Assembly: GCA_946623485.1 (NCBI GenBank)
Contig: CAMORF010000016.1
Span: 1-15,941, forward strand
DNA length: 15,941 nucleotides
Source of the DNA: an uncultured Clostridia bacterium
GTDB taxonomy: Bacteria; Bacillota; Clostridia; Lachnospirales; Lachnospiraceae
Direction of reading: 5' to 3'
Positions 15,046 to 15,941 of this stretch are shown here, piece after piece. Below the pieces are notes generated by a model, which worked only from the letters and a program-made list of their open reading frames with translations, searched no databases and was not told the origin of the DNA. The first letter of the stretch is position 1. Every line of letters begins with the position of its first letter. The position numbers and the translations under genes were made by a program.

Positions 15046-15147
15046 GCCGCCTTATGCCGGCGGCACAAACCGGCTTGTGCACCCTGTTTGCCTGTTTCTA
15101 TTTAAGCAATGCGATCAGATGAAAAGACAGGCAAGATCATATATGAT
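15046..15147 (-). other. Structured leader upstream of paaK
   Basis: Four inverted repeats lie between the iorB hairpin and the paaK ribosome site: the 12-base palindrome ATCATATATGAT (15136-15147); ACAGGCAA/TTGCCTGT (15127-15134 with 15088-15095, 31-base loop); GCACAA/TTGTGC (15063-15068 with 15075-15080); and GCCGCC/GGCGGC (15046-15051 with 15059-15064). The last two share two bases and so partly compete. The nearest stem ends six bases before GGAG, close enough to affect translation. No known riboswitch or T-box motif is recognised. Confidence 0.4.
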
Positions 15148-15163
15148 ACCGTGGCAGACCTTA

Positions 15164-15198
15164 AGGAGCTGTTCAGAAATAACTTATGAACAGCTCCT
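15164..15198. repeat. Intergenic hairpin repeat, copy A (12-bp perfect stem)
   Basis: AGGAGCTGTTCA (15164-15175) pairs perfectly with TGAACAGCTCCT (15187-15198) around an 11-base loop. It begins seven bases after the iorB stop but has no T-run on either strand, so it is a poor terminator. A related sequence lies on the other side of iorB (copy B at 15807-15831), which suggests a dispersed intergenic repeat family. Confidence 0.75.
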
Positions 15199-15204
15199 AA
15201 CGAT

Positions 15205-15783
15205 TCAGCCCTCCAGATACAGCGCCCGTTCATTCAGCGCATGCAGCTTTTCAGGAAGACGCTCATGGATCGCGCCGACAATATCCGCCTGGGACAGCCC
15301 GATCGCGCCGCTTCTTACGGCAGCCCCCAGGAGGACGACATTCAGGCACTTTGCGGTTCCAAGCTCCTGCTCTGCCCGGGCTCCGTCCACTACCGTGAGG
15401 TGCTCCACATGGTCCTGCAGGTATTGCAGGATCTCCTCCACCGGATAGGAAGACGCACCGATGGATGCGCTGACCGGCATGATCGGCCGCGACGACACCA
15501 CCACGTGCCCGCCTTGCCTGAGGTACGGGAGCATGCGCACTGCCTCGGCCGGTTCGAATCCGATGATCAGGTCTGCTTTTCCCCGTCCGATCCTTGGAGA
15601 AGCGATTGCGCTGCCCAGACGCAGGTGCGTAAAGACACTGCCGCCCCTCTGTGCCATGCCGATGGTCTCGGCCGACCTGACATGGATCCCTTTCTTCATC
15701 GCGGCTGAGGCAATCAGCCTGGAGGCAAGGATGGTTCCCTGTCCGCCGACGCCGCACATGACGATACTTATTTCATCAGCCAT
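15205..15783 (-). CDS. iorB: Indolepyruvate ferredoxin oxidoreductase, beta subunit
   Basis: This 192-aa protein is the beta subunit of indolepyruvate:ferredoxin oxidoreductase. With the alpha subunit it oxidises arylpyruvates from Trp, Phe or Tyr transamination to arylacetyl-CoA and CO2, reducing ferredoxin. It is a single POR-gamma-type domain with the opening CGVGGQGTILASRLIASAAM (residues 11-30) and the strongly conserved AQRGGSVFTHLR (44-55). LIIGFEPAEAVRMLPYL follows at 73-89 and NVVLLGAA near 148-155. Length fits the family. AAGGA lies nine bases before the ATG. The preceding gene appears to be iorA, ending 131 bases upstream, a wider gap than usual that holds a copy of the intergenic repeat. 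It resembles 2-oxoacid oxidoreductase gamma subunits generally, but AQRGG and the paaK neighbour favour IorB. Confidence 0.93.
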   Translation of the reverse strand: MADEISIVMCGVGGQGTILASRLIASAAMKKGIHVRSAETIGMAQRGGSVFTHLRLGSAIASPRIGRGKADLIIGFEPAEAVRMLPYLRQGGHVVVSSRPIMPVSASIGASSYPVEEILQYLQDHVEHLTVVDGARAEQELGTAKCLNVVLLGAAVRSGAIGLSQADIVGAIHERLPEKLHALNERALYLEG

Positions 15784-15806
15784 ATTCTGATTTCCTTTTC
15801 TCTCAG

Positions 15807-15831
15807 TTTAGGATCTGTTACAGAATAACTT
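15807..15831. repeat. Intergenic repeat, copy B (diverged half-copy)
   Basis: The 25 bases TTTAGGATCTGTTACAGAAT plus AACTT align without gaps to 15161-15185 (copy A) with about seven differences; both keep AGGA, CTGTT and TAACTT. The second arm of the copy A hairpin is not conserved here. It sits in the 131-base gap between iorA and iorB; the rest of that gap (15832-15914) shows no clear promoter. Confidence 0.55.
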
Positions 15832-15914
15832 GTACATCTGACTTGTCCAAACGCTCATCTGCTGCGTTGGAAAGCCTCGCCGTAGTTTAGAAACCGGGTA
15901 ACTGCTCAATCCCC

Positions 15915-15941
15915 TCATCTCAGCCGGATCGCGTCTGCCGG
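15915..15941 (-). CDS. iorA: Probable C-terminal end of iorA (partial, cut by the window edge)
   Basis: Reading in from the right edge, the minus strand gives PADAIRLR then TGA (15917-15915). In ferredoxin-type domains the last cluster cysteine is followed by P-A-x-A-I, and the IorA alpha subunit ends with such a 4Fe-4S domain. The position directly upstream of iorB also fits. Only eight codons are visible, so the assignment rests on this ending and on context. Confidence 0.6.
   Translation of the reverse strand, partial: PADAIRLR

Noticed and set aside
12615..15122. Very long plus-strand open frame (835 codons) antisense to paaK and the secreted-protein gene
   Set aside because: It runs across two well-supported minus-strand genes and their 228-base intergenic region, has no ribosome site or recognisable domain, and its translation is rich in His, Arg, Cys and Leu as expected of an antisense frame.
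15164..15198. Hairpin after iorB as an intrinsic terminator
   Set aside because: The stem is perfect but no T-run follows on the minus strand, and a diverged copy occurs upstream of iorB; a dispersed repeat fits better.
15784..15941. A short frame (about 40 codons) in the region upstream of iorB as a separate gene
   Set aside because: No ribosome site and no motif; the other frame gives PADAIRLR-stop, which fits the end of iorA much better.

Overview
The window looks like a chromosomal segment from an anaerobic, low-to-mid-GC Firmicute, most likely a gut Lachnospiraceae/Clostridia member. This rests on strong AAGGAGG-type ribosome sites, densely overlapping genes, base composition near or slightly above half GC, and an indolepyruvate ferredoxin oxidoreductase plus arylacetate-CoA ligase typical of amino-acid fermenters. 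The genus is inference. Every gene I can support lies on the minus strand, so transcription runs from the right edge to the left edge. Long plus-strand reading frames are antisense shadows.

Right part (about 13794-15941): an aromatic 2-oxoacid fermentation cluster. The last codons of a probable iorA enter at the right edge, then iorB, then a paaK-like phenylacetate-CoA ligase. iorB is flanked on both sides by related copies of a short intergenic repeat; the copy after iorB forms a perfect 12-bp hairpin. The leader in front of paaK carries several further inverted repeats.

Middle (12315-13793): one stand-alone gene for a very acidic secreted protein of unknown function, followed by a strong 16-bp intrinsic terminator and a possible promoter for the next operon.

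Left part (54-12308): a long, tightly packed, apparently undescribed operon. In order of transcription it encodes: a membrane-anchored PP2C/SpoIIE-type serine phosphatase with an extracytoplasmic sensor region and HAMP; an unrecognised 518-aa protein; possibly a small ORF; a divergent alanine-racemase-family enzyme; a membrane-anchored substrate-binding protein of the ABC_sub_bind family without any permease or ATPase; a protein with two extracytoplasmic sensor-like regions fused to a 12-helix MFS domain; a membrane-anchored alpha/beta-hydrolase fused to a sugar-type periplasmic-binding domain; a transmembrane GGDEF diguanylate cyclase; and a 37-aa single-pass membrane peptide. Four junctions are 4-bp ATGA stop/start overlaps and one is an 11-bp overlap, so the proteins are probably made together.

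My reading (inference) is that this operon is a cell-surface sensing module. It would put two binding-protein domains and at least four other extracytoplasmic regions outside the membrane, and a protein phosphatase and a c-di-GMP synthase inside. The MFS domain, hydrolase and racemase may move or modify the sensed compound. Linkers in three of the proteins are built from 21-bp tandem repeats (heptapeptide units), and one has a second linker with a 24-bp repeat. The left edge holds short direct repeats and a hairpin that may belong to a dispersed repeat element. No tRNA, rRNA, CRISPR array or recognisable transposase gene is visible.
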